From the NCBI RefSeq assembly GCF_020515695.1, contig NZ_JAIWJA010000005.1:124001-188000 (forward strand): a DNA stretch of 64,000 nt, read 5' to 3'. This DNA is from Pseudomonas sp. MWU16-30317 (GTDB lineage: Bacteria > Pseudomonadota > Gammaproteobacteria > Pseudomonadales > Pseudomonadaceae). The position numbers were made by a program, and so were the translations under genes. Positions 1 to 9,212 of the stretch are shown here, piece after piece. Position 1 is the stretch's first letter; the number at the start of each line of letters is the position of its first letter. The notes beneath the pieces were generated by a model. It saw only the letters and a program-made list of their open reading frames with translations. It was not told the DNA's origin and made no database searches.

Positions 1-1
1 C

Positions 2-397
2 AGCAAATGCGGCGGCAACCTGGGCACCGACGGTTCGGTGGCCTACCTGTTCGATCGCAAGGGGCAGCTGTCCTTCGCCGCCGGTGTCGATGAAGATGCG
101 CTGATGGAAGCGGCCATGGAGGCCGATGCCGATGACGTGGTCAGCAACCCCGACGGGTCCGTCGATGTGTTCACCTCGTTCGCCAGCTTCTATGCCGTGG
201 GCCACGCGCTGGAAGCCGCAGGTTTCAAAGCGAGCGACGCGGAAATCGTCATGCTGCCGACCACCAGCGCCGAGCTGGATGTCGAGGGCGCGGAAAAGAT
301 CATCAAGCTGATCGATATGCTTGAAGACCTGGATGACGTGCAGAACGTCTATTCCAATGCCGATATCAGCGAAGCGGTCATGGAACAGCTGGGCTGA
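2..397 (+). CDS. yebC: YebC/PmpR-family regulator, C-terminal part
   Basis: The reading frame is already open at the left edge, so only the last 131 codons are visible. The acidic C-terminal half (runs such as EDLDDVQNVYSNADI near the end) and the ending ISEAVMEQLG are typical of YebC/PmpR proteins. These were long called transcriptional regulators and more recently linked to relief of ribosome stalling. The gene lies immediately upstream of ruvC, the usual order in Pseudomonas and many other proteobacteria. The start codon is outside the window. Confidence 0.9.
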   Translation, partial: SKCGGNLGTDGSVAYLFDRKGQLSFAAGVDEDALMEAAMEADADDVVSNPDGSVDVFTSFASFYAVGHALEAAGFKASDAEIVMLPTTSAELDVEGAEKIIKLIDMLEDLDDVQNVYSNADISEAVMEQLG

Positions 398-534
398 GGC
401 CTTTGGGCAGGTATTGAAAGCCGCCAGCGAGTATCATGCGAGCCGTCAAGGTTCGGCGCCGATCAAGCGCCGCACCGCGGCGGCTTTTGTCTTCTCAAGG
501 GTCTAACCGACCGTTCCATCATGCTGCGAGCTTT

Positions 535-1059
535 ATGACATTAATTCTTGGCATCGACCCCGGTTCGCGCATCACCGGCTATGGGGTCGTGCGCGACATC
601 GGCCGTGGCTGCGAATACATCGCCTCGGGCTGTATCCGTACCGGCAGTGGCGAGCTGCATCAACGCTTGCAGATCGTCTACCGCAGCGTGCGCGAGGTGA
701 TCCAGCTGCATGGCCCGGTGACCATGGGCATCGAAAAGGTCTTCATGGCGCGCAATGCCGATTCCGCGCTCAAGCTCGGTCAGGCCCGCGGTGCGGCGAT
801 TGTCGCGGCGGCCGAAGAAGGGCTGGAGATCGCCGAGTATTCGGCCACCCAGGTCAAGCAGGCGATCACCGGCAGTGGCGGGGCGAACAAAGAAGCCGTG
901 CAGATGATGGTCATGCACTTGCTCAAACTCACGCAAAAACCGCAGATCGATGCCTCCGACGCCCTGGCGATCGCCTTGTGCCACGCGCATACCCGCTCCA
1001 GCCTGATCCCTCACGGCTTGAGCGGCGCACGCAGCCGCGGCGGACGTCTACGGCTCTGA
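535..1059 (+). CDS. ruvC: RuvC, crossover junction endodeoxyribonuclease
   Basis: A 174-aa protein, the normal RuvC length. It resolves Holliday junctions by symmetrical nicking together with RuvAB. The acidic catalytic residues are visible: D8 in GIDPGSR, E67 in MGIEKVF, and D139/D142 in QIDASDALA. The frame is open further upstream (to 436), but the ATG at 535 gives the conserved N-terminus MTLILGIDPG, so this start was chosen. It is the first gene of ruvCAB, 129 bp ahead of ruvA. Confidence 0.97.
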   Translation: MTLILGIDPGSRITGYGVVRDIGRGCEYIASGCIRTGSGELHQRLQIVYRSVREVIQLHGPVTMGIEKVFMARNADSALKLGQARGAAIVAAAEEGLEIAEYSATQVKQAITGSGGANKEAVQMMVMHLLKLTQKPQIDASDALAIALCHAHTRSSLIPHGLSGARSRGGRLRL

Positions 1060-1188
1060 TAGCATCATCGATTAACAAATTTTCAATTGCAGGCGCTCGT
1101 ATCCCTGCAATGATGATCGCCTTGTGGCAGCCGGCTCTAGCCGTTGCGCTTGGTATTTGAAAGCATCCTCCAACAGGATTGAACAAAC

Positions 1189-1800
1189 GTGATTGGACGC
1201 TTGCGCGGCACCCTCGCTGAAAAACAGCCGCCGCACCTGATTATCGATGTCAACGGTCTCGGCTATGAGCTCGAAGTGCCCATGACTACGCTTTACCGTC
1301 TGCCGCCCGTCGGCCAGCCGGTGACCCTGCATACCCATCTGGTGGTGCGCGAGGATGCTCAGTTACTCTACGGTTTTTTCGAGCGCCGCGAACGCGAACT
1401 GTTTCGCGAGTTGATCCGCCTGAACGGCGTCGGGCCCAAGCTGGCATTGGCCTTGATGTCCGGCCTGGATGTCGATGAGCTGGTACGCTGCGTCCAGGCG
1501 CAGGATACCTCGGCGCTGGTGAAAATCCCCGGCGTCGGCAAAAAGACCGCCGAGCGCTTGCTGGTGGAACTCAAGGACCGCTTCAAGGCCTGGGAAACCG
1601 TGCCGAGCATGTTCCAGCTGGTGTCCGATGGGCCCCAAGGCAGCAGTGTGCCGGTGGCTACGGCTGAGCACGACGCGGTCAGCGCGCTGATCTCGCTGGG
1701 TTACAAGCCGCAGGAAGCGAGCAAGGCCGTGTCGGCCATCAAAGAGAAGGGCCTGAGCAGTGAAGATCTGATCAGGCGTGCGCTGAAGGGAATGATCTAA
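1189..1800 (+). CDS. ruvA: RuvA, Holliday junction DNA-binding subunit
   Basis: A 203-aa protein with a GTG start (MIGRLRGTLAEK). RuvA tetramers bind the four-way junction and load the RuvB motor. Visible are the N-terminal OB-fold, two helix-hairpin-helix segments (LNGVGPKLALALM and IPGVGKKTAERLL) and the flexible C-terminal domain III that contacts RuvB. The stop codon TAA ends at 1800 and the ruvB GTG follows directly, so the two are probably translationally coupled. Confidence 0.97.
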   Translation: MIGRLRGTLAEKQPPHLIIDVNGLGYELEVPMTTLYRLPPVGQPVTLHTHLVVREDAQLLYGFFERRERELFRELIRLNGVGPKLALALMSGLDVDELVRCVQAQDTSALVKIPGVGKKTAERLLVELKDRFKAWETVPSMFQLVSDGPQGSSVPVATAEHDAVSALISLGYKPQEASKAVSAIKEKGLSSEDLIRRALKGMI

Positions 1801-2862
1801 GTGATTGAAGCCGACCGACTGATCACCGCCGCTCCCAGCGGCCGTGATCGCGAAGAGCAGCAGGACCGCGCGATTCGTCCGCTGAGCCTGGCCGACTATA
1901 TCGGCCAGCCGACCGTGCGCGAGCAGATGGAGCTGTTCATCCAGGCAGCCCGCGGGCGCAACGAATCCCTCGACCATACCCTGATCTTCGGTCCGCCCGG
2001 ATTGGGCAAGACTACCCTGGCCAACATCATCGCCCAGGAAATGGGCGTCTCGATCAAGAGCACCTCAGGGCCCGTGCTGGAACGTCCAGGCGACCTGGCG
2101 GCGATGTTGACCAATCTCGAGCCCCACGATGTGCTGTTCATCGATGAAATCCATCGTCTGTCGCCGATTGTCGAAGAAGTACTGTACCCGGCCATGGAGG
2201 ACTTCCAGCTCGACATCATGATTGGCGAAGGCCCCGCAGCGCGCTCCATCAAGCTCGATCTGCCACCTTTCACCCTGGTCGGTGCCACCACTCGCGCCGG
2301 CATGCTCACCAATCCGCTGCGCGATCGATTCGGGATCGTTCAGCGCCTGGAGTTCTACAGCACGGCCGATCTGGCGACCATCGTCATTCGCTCGGCGAAG
2401 ATTCTGGGCTTGCCCATCGAGGACGAAGGCGCCTTCGAGATCGCCCGGCGTGCGCGCGGCACGCCGCGGATCGCCAACCGCCTGCTGCGGCGCGTGCGCG
2501 ATTTCGCCGAGGTGCGTGCGCAGGGCCATATCACCAAGCCGATCGCCGATCTGGCGCTGAACCTGCTGGACGTCGACGAGCGCGGTTTCGATCACCAGGA
2601 CCGGCGCCTGCTGTTGACCATGATCGAGAAATTCGACGGTGGTCCGGTGGGTGTCGACAGCTTGGCGGCAGCGATCAGCGAGGAGCGCCACACCATCGAA
2701 GACGTGCTGGAGCCATATCTCATTCAGCAGGGCTATATCATGCGCACACCGCGAGGTCGGGTGGTGACTCGCCATGCCTATCTGCACTTTGGCCTGAATA
2801 TTCCTGGCCGCTTGGGCGACCTGAATGCGAGCGCCGTCGGCGATCCACTCGATGAGGCATGA
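1801..2862 (+). CDS. ruvB: RuvB, Holliday junction branch-migration ATPase
   Basis: A 353-aa AAA+ motor that drives branch migration with RuvA. Walker A is GPPGLGKTT (residues 64-72), Walker B is the DEIH at 115-118, and sensor and arginine-finger segments follow (GATTRAG and LRDRFG). The C-terminal winged helix ends with the typical TPRGRVVTRHAYLHFG. GTG start with zero spacing after the ruvA stop. Confidence 0.98.
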   Translation: MIEADRLITAAPSGRDREEQQDRAIRPLSLADYIGQPTVREQMELFIQAARGRNESLDHTLIFGPPGLGKTTLANIIAQEMGVSIKSTSGPVLERPGDLAAMLTNLEPHDVLFIDEIHRLSPIVEEVLYPAMEDFQLDIMIGEGPAARSIKLDLPPFTLVGATTRAGMLTNPLRDRFGIVQRLEFYSTADLATIVIRSAKILGLPIEDEGAFEIARRARGTPRIANRLLRRVRDFAEVRAQGHITKPIADLALNLLDVDERGFDHQDRRLLLTMIEKFDGGPVGVDSLAAAISEERHTIEDVLEPYLIQQGYIMRTPRGRVVTRHAYLHFGLNIPGRLGDLNASAVGDPLDEA

Positions 2863-3000
2863 AACCTTGAATCCGACAGATTTATTCGGCTTTTCGGTGG
2901 TCCGAAGGGCAGGCGCTTGAAATGTCCCTGCATCAATCGCTAATTCTATGAAAAACAGTTGCCTGGCCGGATTGGCAACCTGAGGAGTAAGCACTAGAGT

Positions 3001-3456
3001 ATGCGCGCGCAAAACGGGGTTCCGTCGTTCGCACACCGCTGTCGCGTTTATTACGAGGACACGGATGCGGGCGGCATCGTTTACTACGTCAATTACCTCA
3101 AGTTCATGGAGCGGGCTCGCACCGAACGGCTGCGGGAACTGGGCTTTTCCCAGCACTCGATGGCTGGCGACAACCTGTTGTTCGTGGTGCATTCCTGCGA
3201 GGCGCGCTATCACTCGCCAGCGCGCCTGGACGACGAACTGACCATCAGCGCCGAAGTAATCGAATTGAACCGTGTCAGCCTGCGATTCCATCAGCAGGTC
3301 AGGCGGGCAACGGATGCGACACTGCTCTGTGAAGGGCAGGTAATGGTGGCCTGCGTGCGCGCCGACAATTTCAGACCCCGGGCCATTCCAGAAGCCTTGC
3401 GGGCGGCCTTGGCCGACGCAGGCGGCCCGGGTAATCACATTACAGCAGGAGATTAA
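3001..3456 (+). CDS. ybgC: YbgC, Tol-Pal-associated acyl-CoA thioesterase
   Basis: A 151-aa hot-dog-fold thioesterase. The catalytic motif YYEDTDAGGIVYYVNYLKF spans residues 17-35, with D22 as the expected catalytic aspartate. It is the first gene of the tol-pal operon in most gamma-proteobacteria and is associated with the inner membrane. A GAGGAG lies rather far (about 13 nt) upstream of this ATG, but the N-terminus fits Pseudomonas orthologues. tolQ starts 2 nt after the stop. Confidence 0.94.
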   Translation: MRAQNGVPSFAHRCRVYYEDTDAGGIVYYVNYLKFMERARTERLRELGFSQHSMAGDNLLFVVHSCEARYHSPARLDDELTISAEVIELNRVSLRFHQQVRRATDATLLCEGQVMVACVRADNFRPRAIPEALRAALADAGGPGNHITAGD

Positions 3457-3458
3457 GC

Positions 3459-4154
3459 GTGGAAGCTACCGCCGTCGACCATACCTCCATGTGGAGTTTG
3501 GTCAGCAATGCCAGCATCGTGGTGCAGTTGGTCATGTTGATTCTCGTGGGGGCCTCGGTCACTTCATGGATCATGATCTTTCAGCGCAGCAACATGCTGC
3601 GCGCGGGCAAGCGTGCCCTGGATCTGTTCGAGGAGCGTTTTTGGTCGGGTATCGATCTGTCCAAGCTGTACCGCCAGGCGGGCAGCAATCCGGATCCTGA
3701 TTCGGGCGTCGAGCAGGTGTTTCGCGCCGGCTTCAAGGAGTTCTCGCGCCTGCGTCAGCAAGCTGGTGTCGATCCTGATGCGGTCATGGAAGGCGTTGGC
3801 CGGGCCATGCGCGTGGCCATCTCGCGCGAAGAAGAAAAGCTCGAAACGAGCCTGCCTTTCCTCGCCACCGTCGGTTCGGTCAGCCCGTATATCGGTCTGT
3901 TCGGTACCGTATGGGGCATCATGAACTCTTTCCGGGGCCTGGCTGCCGTACAGCAAGCCACTCTGGCCACCGTTGCCCCGGGGATTTCCGAAGCGCTGGT
4001 GGCCACCGCCATCGGTCTGTTCGCCGCCATCCCGGCGGTGATCGCCTACAACCGCTTCGCCGCGCGCAGCGAAACCCTCATCAATCGCTACTACACCTTC
4101 GCCGAAGAATTCCAGGCCATCCTGCACCGTAAAGTGCACACCAGCGAAGAGTGA
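3459..4154 (+). CDS. tolQ: TolQ, proton channel subunit of Tol-Pal
   Basis: A 231-aa inner-membrane protein (ExbB/MotA family) with a GTG start preceded by AGGAGA. Three membrane segments can be seen at about residues 15-40, 133-155 and 168-190. The second contains the conserved glycine-rich stretch PYIGLFGTVWGIM. TolQ and TolR form the proton-driven motor that energises TolA during outer-membrane constriction at division. Confidence 0.97.
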   Translation: MEATAVDHTSMWSLVSNASIVVQLVMLILVGASVTSWIMIFQRSNMLRAGKRALDLFEERFWSGIDLSKLYRQAGSNPDPDSGVEQVFRAGFKEFSRLRQQAGVDPDAVMEGVGRAMRVAISREEEKLETSLPFLATVGSVSPYIGLFGTVWGIMNSFRGLAAVQQATLATVAPGISEALVATAIGLFAAIPAVIAYNRFAARSETLINRYYTFAEEFQAILHRKVHTSEE

Positions 4155-4168
4155 GCAGGTAAATCCCA

Positions 4169-4624
4169 ATGATTCGAGGTCGCCGCCCCAAACGCAAGCC
4201 GGTCGCCGAGATGAACGTGGTGCCTTACATCGACGTGATGTTGGTACTGCTGGTCATCTTCATGGTCACCGCACCGATGCTCAACCAGGGCGTGAAAGTC
4301 GACCTGCCCAAGGTTTCCAGCGAAGCCTTGCCGCAGGACAACAACACTCAGGTCCTGACCATTTCCATCAAGGCTGACAAGACCTACTACTGGAACCTTG
4401 GCAGTGAAGTCGACACCGACAAAGTGCAGGACAAGGCCATGACCTTGCCGCAGATGACCCAGGCGGTCACTGCGATCATCGCGCAAGGCAATCAGAACGG
4501 TAAGCGCACCCAGGTGTTCATCCGTGGTGACAAGTCCGTCGACTATGGCTCCGTCATGGGCGCCATGGGCGGGTTGCAGAAGGCCGGTGTCGGTAACGTT
4601 GGCCTGATTACCGAGGCGCCGTAA
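4169..4624 (+). CDS. tolR: TolR, Tol-Pal motor subunit
   Basis: A 151-aa ExbD/TolR protein with a single membrane segment (about residues 18-38). It carries the conserved proton-path aspartate D22 in VPYIDVMLVLL, followed by a periplasmic domain. Its stop codon overlaps the tolA start by one base (TAATG), consistent with translational coupling. Confidence 0.97.
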   Translation: MIRGRRPKRKPVAEMNVVPYIDVMLVLLVIFMVTAPMLNQGVKVDLPKVSSEALPQDNNTQVLTISIKADKTYYWNLGSEVDTDKVQDKAMTLPQMTQAVTAIIAQGNQNGKRTQVFIRGDKSVDYGSVMGAMGGLQKAGVGNVGLITEAP

Positions 4625-5700
4625 TGGAGCAGCGAGAGCCCACTGCCTCGGAAAACTATTTCTGGCCCAGTGTCTGGGCCATAGGTCTTCACGTCCTGAT
4701 TTTCGGGATGCTGTTCGTCAGCTTCGCCATGACCCCTGACCTGCCACCGTCGAAACCGATCGTGCAGGCGACCCTCTATCAACTCAAGTCCAAAAGCCAG
4801 GCTGTCACCCAGACCAATCAGAAGATTGCCGGGGAGGCGAAGAAGTCGGCCGCGCGCCAGACTGAAACCGAGCAGATGGAACAGAAAAAGGTCGAGCAGG
4901 AAGAGATAAAGGCAGCGGAACAAAAGAAAGCCGACGCTGCTCAAAAAGCCGAAGCCGCCAAGGAAGCTGACGAAGCCAAAAAAGCTGACGCTGCTGCCAA
5001 GGCCGATGAAGCGAAAAAAGCCGACGACGCGAAGAAGGCAGCCGACGCCAAGGCCGCCGACGCCAAGAAAGCCGAGCAGGCCGACATCGCCAAGAAAAAG
5101 GCCGAAGAAGAGGCCAAGAAAGAGGCGGCGGAAGAGGCCAAGAAAGAGGCTGCCGAGGACGCGAAGAAGCAGGCTGCCGACGCCGCCAAGAAGAAAGCGG
5201 CGGACGACGCCAAGGCTGCTGCTGACGACGCGAAGAAAAAGGCTGCCGATGCCGCCAAGGCGAAAGCTGCCGCCGACGCTCAGAAGAAGAAGGCTCAGGA
5301 TGCGGCGCGCAAGGCTGCGGAGGACAAGAAGGCGCAAGCGCTGGCCGACCTGCTTTCCGATACCCCGCAGCGCCAGCAGGCTTTGGCCGACGAGAAAGGC
5401 GATCAGACCGCCGGTGACTTCGACGACCTGATCCGCTCGCGAGCGGCAGAAGGTTGGGCGCGGCCGCCATCGGCGCGCAAGGGTATGAGTGTGGTACTGC
5501 AGATCAAAATGCTGCCGGACGGCACGATTACCAGTGTCAGCGTGCTGAAAAGCAGCGGTGACGGTCCGTTTGATGCTTCAACAGTGGCTGCGGTGAAAAA
5601 CATCGGTCGCTTAACTGAAATGCAGGGCATGTCTGCCGCTGATTTCAATGCTTATCGTTCATTCAAGATGACATTCACACCTGAGGATCTAGCCTTGTGA
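4624..5700 (+). CDS. tolA: TolA, energy-transducing periplasmic linker
   Basis: A 358-aa protein. There is a short cytoplasmic N-terminus, one membrane anchor (about residues 13-35), a very long Ala/Lys/Asp/Glu-rich helical domain (about 45-240, repeated AKKAADD-like units), and a C-terminal globular domain (about 245-358) that contacts TolB, Pal and colicin or phage proteins. The low-complexity middle is normal for TolA and not an assembly artefact. The tolB start overlaps the stop codon (GTGA). Confidence 0.97.
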   Translation: MEQREPTASENYFWPSVWAIGLHVLIFGMLFVSFAMTPDLPPSKPIVQATLYQLKSKSQAVTQTNQKIAGEAKKSAARQTETEQMEQKKVEQEEIKAAEQKKADAAQKAEAAKEADEAKKADAAAKADEAKKADDAKKAADAKAADAKKAEQADIAKKKAEEEAKKEAAEEAKKEAAEDAKKQAADAAKKKAADDAKAAADDAKKKAADAAKAKAAADAQKKKAQDAARKAAEDKKAQALADLLSDTPQRQQALADEKGDQTAGDFDDLIRSRAAEGWARPPSARKGMSVVLQIKMLPDGTITSVSVLKSSGDGPFDASTVAAVKNIGRLTEMQGMSAADFNAYRSFKMTFTPEDLAL

Positions 5701-6998
5701 TTAACCTTCTTCGAGGACTGCTTGTCGTTCTCTGTTGTGCGGCCGGTATGGCGTCAGCCGATGAAAAGAACATCCTGGTCACCAGCGGCAGTGACCGTGC
5801 AACGCCGATCGCGGTCGTACCCTTCGGTTGGCAGGGCGGCTCCGTGCTGCCAGAGGACATGGCCGAGATCATCGGCAATGACCTGCGCAACTCGGGTTAC
5901 TACTCGCCGATTCCAAAGCAGAACATGATCAGCCAGCCGACCCAGGCCAGCGAAGTCGTGTTTCGTGACTGGAAAGCGCTGAGCGCCCAATACGTGATGG
6001 TCGGCAGCATCGTGCCAGCGGGCGGTCGCCTGCAGGTGTCCTACGCCTTGTTCAACGTCGCCACCGAGCAGCCTGTGCTGACCGGCAGCGTGTCGGGCAG
6101 CACCGATCAATTGCGCGACATGTCGCACTACATCGCCGACCAATCGTTTGAAAAACTCACCGGCATCAAAGGTGCGTTCTCCACGCGCATCCTTTATGTG
6201 ACGGCCGAGCGTTTCTCCGAGAACAACACCCGCTATACCCTGCAGCGCTCCGACTATGACGGTGCTCGTGCAGTCACCCTGCTGCAATCGCGCGAGCCGA
6301 TCCTGTCGCCGCGTTATGCACCGGACAGCAAGCGTATTGCCTATGTGTCGTTCGAGCAGCGTCGCCCACGCATCTTCCTCCAGCATATCGATACCGGTCG
6401 CCGCGAACAGTTGACCAACTTCGATGGCCTCAACGGTGCCCCGGCGTTCTCGCCCGATGGCAACCGCCTGGCGCTGGTGCTGTCCAAGGACGGCAATCCG
6501 GAGATCTACGTGATGGACCTCAACACCCGTGCGCTGACTCGTGTCACCAACAGCCCGGGCATCGACACCGAACCGTTCTGGGGTAAAGATGGCAACACCA
6601 TCTATTTCACCTCCGACCGTGGCGGCAAGCCGCAGATCTACAAACAGTCGGTCGGTGGTGGTAATGCCGAGCGAGTGACTTTCATCGGTAACTACAACGC
6701 CAACCCTAAACTTTCGGCGGATGAAAAGACTCTGGTCATGATCCACCGTCAGGATGGCTTCACCAATTTCAAGGTGGCAGCACAAGATATGGCTCGTGGG
6801 AGCGTAAAAGTGCTCACAGATTCAAGTCTTGATGAGTCGCCTACTGTTGCGCCCAACGGCACCATGGTAATCTACGCCACCCGCCAGCAGGGCCGGGGAG
6901 TCTTGATGCTCGTGTCCCTTAACGGACGCGTAAGGCTCCCGCTTCCTACCGCTCAAGGCGAAGTCAGAGAACCGTCCTGGTCCCCTTACCTGAACTGA
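5697..6998 (+). CDS. tolB: TolB, periplasmic beta-propeller of Tol-Pal
   Basis: A 433-aa protein starting at GTG within the tolA stop. It has a Sec signal peptide (LLRGLLVVLCCAAGMASA, cleavage about residue 21), an N-terminal domain, then WD40/YWTD-like propeller repeats recognised by recurring SPDG/APDS and DRGGKPQIY motifs. It binds Pal or TolA alternately and recycles Pal to the division site. Confidence 0.97.
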   Translation: MINLLRGLLVVLCCAAGMASADEKNILVTSGSDRATPIAVVPFGWQGGSVLPEDMAEIIGNDLRNSGYYSPIPKQNMISQPTQASEVVFRDWKALSAQYVMVGSIVPAGGRLQVSYALFNVATEQPVLTGSVSGSTDQLRDMSHYIADQSFEKLTGIKGAFSTRILYVTAERFSENNTRYTLQRSDYDGARAVTLLQSREPILSPRYAPDSKRIAYVSFEQRRPRIFLQHIDTGRREQLTNFDGLNGAPAFSPDGNRLALVLSKDGNPEIYVMDLNTRALTRVTNSPGIDTEPFWGKDGNTIYFTSDRGGKPQIYKQSVGGGNAERVTFIGNYNANPKLSADEKTLVMIHRQDGFTNFKVAAQDMARGSVKVLTDSSLDESPTVAPNGTMVIYATRQQGRGVLMLVSLNGRVRLPLPTAQGEVREPSWSPYLN

Positions 6999-7057
6999 CG
7001 CGGCGATGTAACAAAAAAGCTGTACTTAACACACTGGGGTTCATTAGGAGTTTCACG

Positions 7058-7558
7058 ATGGAAATGCTGAAGTTTGGTAAGTTCGCTGCGCTGGCCCTGG
7101 CCATGGCAGTAGCTGTAGGTTGCTCGTCCAAAGGTGGTGACAACGCTGGCCAAAGCGCCGCTGTTGATCCTAACGCTGGTTACGGTGCAAACACCGGCGC
7201 CGTTGACGGCAGCCTGAGCGAAGAAGCTGCTCTGCGCGCGATCACCACTTTCTACTTCGAATACGACAGCTCGGATCTGAAACCAGAAGCCCTGCGCGCT
7301 CTGGACGTTCACGCTAAAGACCTGAAAGCTAGCGGCGCCAAAGTCGTTCTGGAAGGTAACACCGACGAACGTGGTACTCGCGAGTACAACCTGGCACTGG
7401 GCGAGCGTCGCGCCAAAGCTGTTCAGCGTTACCTGGTACTGCAAGGCGTTTCGCCAGCTCAGCTGGAAGTCGTTTCGTACGGCGAAGAGCGTCCAGTTGC
7501 TACCGGCAACGACGAGCAGTCCTGGGCTCAAAACCGTCGCGTCGAACTGCGTAAGTAA
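7058..7558 (+). CDS. pal: Pal (OprL), peptidoglycan-associated lipoprotein
   Basis: A 166-aa outer-membrane lipoprotein with a well-placed TAGGAG ribosome site. The lipobox AVGC gives the acylated cysteine C22. An OmpA-type peptidoglycan-binding domain covers about residues 58-166 and includes the NTDERGTREYNLALGERRA signature. Codon choice here (CTG, GGT, AAC, CGT) is that of a highly expressed gene, unlike the neighbouring tol genes. In Pseudomonas it is called OprL. Confidence 0.97.
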   Translation: MEMLKFGKFAALALAMAVAVGCSSKGGDNAGQSAAVDPNAGYGANTGAVDGSLSEEAALRAITTFYFEYDSSDLKPEALRALDVHAKDLKASGAKVVLEGNTDERGTREYNLALGERRAKAVQRYLVLQGVSPAQLEVVSYGEERPVATGNDEQSWAQNRRVELRK

Positions 7559-7564
7559 TTCGAT

Positions 7565-8389
7565 ATGCGAACGTGCCGCCGTGCTGTAACGATCCTGGCG
7601 CTGTCCTTGCCTCTTATGGCGGGTGCAGCAGTTCCTGTAGTCGATGGGAATGGCGCCTCCAATGGGGGCAGCAATTACCCGCCGACGGGTTATGGTACGA
7701 GCGGCGCCTCCGCCGGGGGAGGGGCTAGCGCCCCTGTCTCGGCGCAGGGTGAGCTGTTCATGCAATTGCAGCAAATGCAGGAAGACATTGCCCGCTTGCG
7801 CGGTCAGGTCGAAGTCCAGCAAAACGATATTCAGCAGCTGAAACAAGAAGGGCTGCAGCGTTATCAGGACCTCGACAGTCGTATACAGGCTGGCGCCAAC
7901 AATGCTCAACAGCAGGCTCCCGCACAGAATTCTCCAGCCGGTGGCGATATCAACGCCGCAGGCACTCCGGCCGCTCCCGCCGATCAAGGCGCGGCGAGCA
8001 GTGAGCCAGGCGATCCGGCGAAGGAAAAGCTCTATTACGATGCTGCCTTCGATCTGATCAAGGCCAAGGACTTCGACAAGGCCAGCCAGGCCTTCTCCGC
8101 GTTCTTGCGCAAATACCCTAACAGCCAGTATGCCGGTAACGCTCAGTACTGGTTGGGTGAGGTCAACCTCGCCAAGGGCGATCTGCAGGGTGCTGGCCAG
8201 GCCTTTGCCAAGGTCAGTCAGCTCTATCCCAAGCATGCCAAGGTGCCGGATTCGCTGTACAAGCTCGCTGACGTAGAGCGTCGGCTGGGCCACACCGATC
8301 GGGTCAAGCCGATTCTGCAGCAGGTAGTGACCCAATATCCGGGCACTTCTGCCGCGCAACTGGCGCAGCGCGACCTGCAACATATGTAA
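7565..8389 (+). CDS. cpoB: CpoB (YbgF), cell-division coordinator
   Basis: A 274-aa periplasmic protein, last gene of the tol-pal operon. It has a signal peptide (about residues 1-22), a Gly/Ser-rich linker, a trimerising coiled coil (LFMQLQQMQEDIARLRGQVE onward, about 60-100), a Pro/Ala linker, and C-terminal TPR repeats (about 155-274; FSAFLRKYPNSQYAGNAQYW). CpoB coordinates PBP1B and Tol function in E. coli. A strong intrinsic terminator follows 33 bp after the stop. Confidence 0.95.
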   Translation: MRTCRRAVTILALSLPLMAGAAVPVVDGNGASNGGSNYPPTGYGTSGASAGGGASAPVSAQGELFMQLQQMQEDIARLRGQVEVQQNDIQQLKQEGLQRYQDLDSRIQAGANNAQQQAPAQNSPAGGDINAAGTPAAPADQGAASSEPGDPAKEKLYYDAAFDLIKAKDFDKASQAFSAFLRKYPNSQYAGNAQYWLGEVNLAKGDLQGAGQAFAKVSQLYPKHAKVPDSLYKLADVERRLGHTDRVKPILQQVVTQYPGTSAAQLAQRDLQHM

Positions 8390-8421
8390 GCGCTGTCGGG
8401 CTGCGGCCTGACCCATTGAAT

Positions 8422-8448
8422 AAACCCGCGCTAGCCGCGGGTTTTTTC
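8422..8448 (+). terminator. Intrinsic terminator of the tol-pal operon
   Basis: A perfect 9-bp stem AAACCCGCG/CGCGGGTTT with loop CTAGC is followed by a T run. It sits between cpoB and queE and separates the two transcription units. Confidence 0.9.
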
Positions 8449-8563
8449 GTTAGAATTTGCACCCTTTTATTAGTACACGCCTTTTGGGATCACGCGCTCG
8501 CGGGTTCTTCAAGGTGCCTAACGGAGGCGGACAGCCTGTTCAGCTGTTACGCCCGTGGCGGAT

Positions 8564-9211
8564 ATGCAAGACACACTACGAATTACCGAAGTCTTTTACT
8601 CGTTGCAGGGTGAAACACGAACCGCTGGCCTGCCCACCGTTTTCGTGCGTCTGACCGGCTGCCCATTGCGCTGCCAGTATTGCGACAGCTCCTACGCCTT
8701 CAGCGGCGGCACGGTACGCAGCCTTGAGTCCATCCTCGAGCAGGTTGCCAGTTACCGCCCGCGCTACGTGTGCGTCACCGGTGGCGAGCCGCTGGCCCAG
8801 CCCAGCGCTATCCCTTTGCTCAAGCAACTGTGTGATGCGGGTTACGAGGTGTCATTGGAAACCAGCGGGGCCCTGGATATCTCCAAGGTCGATCCGCGGG
8901 TCAGCCGCGTGCTGGACCTCAAGACGCCGGGCTCGAAAGAGTCTCATCGCAATTTGTATGACAATATCGGTTTACTGACTCGCAACGATCAGGTCAAGTT
9001 CGTCCTCTGCTCGCGTGAAGATTACGACTGGTCGGTCTCCAAGATGATCCAGTACGGGTTGGCTGATCGGGCGGGTGAAGTGCTGTTGTCGCCCAGCCAC
9101 CACGAGCTGCGACCTACCGATCTGGCCGACTGGATCGTGGCCGACAACCTGCCCGTCAGGTTGCAGATGCAATTGCACAAATATCTTTGGAATGACGAGC
9201 CGGGGCGCTGA
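8564..9211 (+). CDS. queE: QueE, 7-carboxy-7-deazaguanine synthase
   Basis: A 215-aa radical-SAM enzyme that ring-contracts CPH4 to CDG in queuosine/preQ0 synthesis. The cluster motif C33-x3-C37-x2-C40 lies in GCPLRCQYC, followed by the SAM-binding VCVTGGEPLAQ. An in-frame GTG exists at 8555, but the ATG at 8564 gives the family N-terminus MQDTLRITEVFYSLQGE and was preferred. No strong Shine-Dalgarno is seen for either. It is followed 1 nt later by queC. Confidence 0.95.
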   Translation: MQDTLRITEVFYSLQGETRTAGLPTVFVRLTGCPLRCQYCDSSYAFSGGTVRSLESILEQVASYRPRYVCVTGGEPLAQPSAIPLLKQLCDAGYEVSLETSGALDISKVDPRVSRVLDLKTPGSKESHRNLYDNIGLLTRNDQVKFVLCSREDYDWSVSKMIQYGLADRAGEVLLSPSHHELRPTDLADWIVADNLPVRLQMQLHKYLWNDEPGR

Positions 9212-9212
9212 T

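Noticed and set aside
2065..3438. A 457-codon minus-strand frame across ruvB and ybgC
   Set aside because: It spans two well-supported genes on the other strand and looks like a codon-bias shadow.
4800..5340. Possible tandem DNA repeat or low-complexity artefact
   Set aside because: It is the normal Ala/Lys-rich helical domain of TolA; the repeat is at the amino-acid level.
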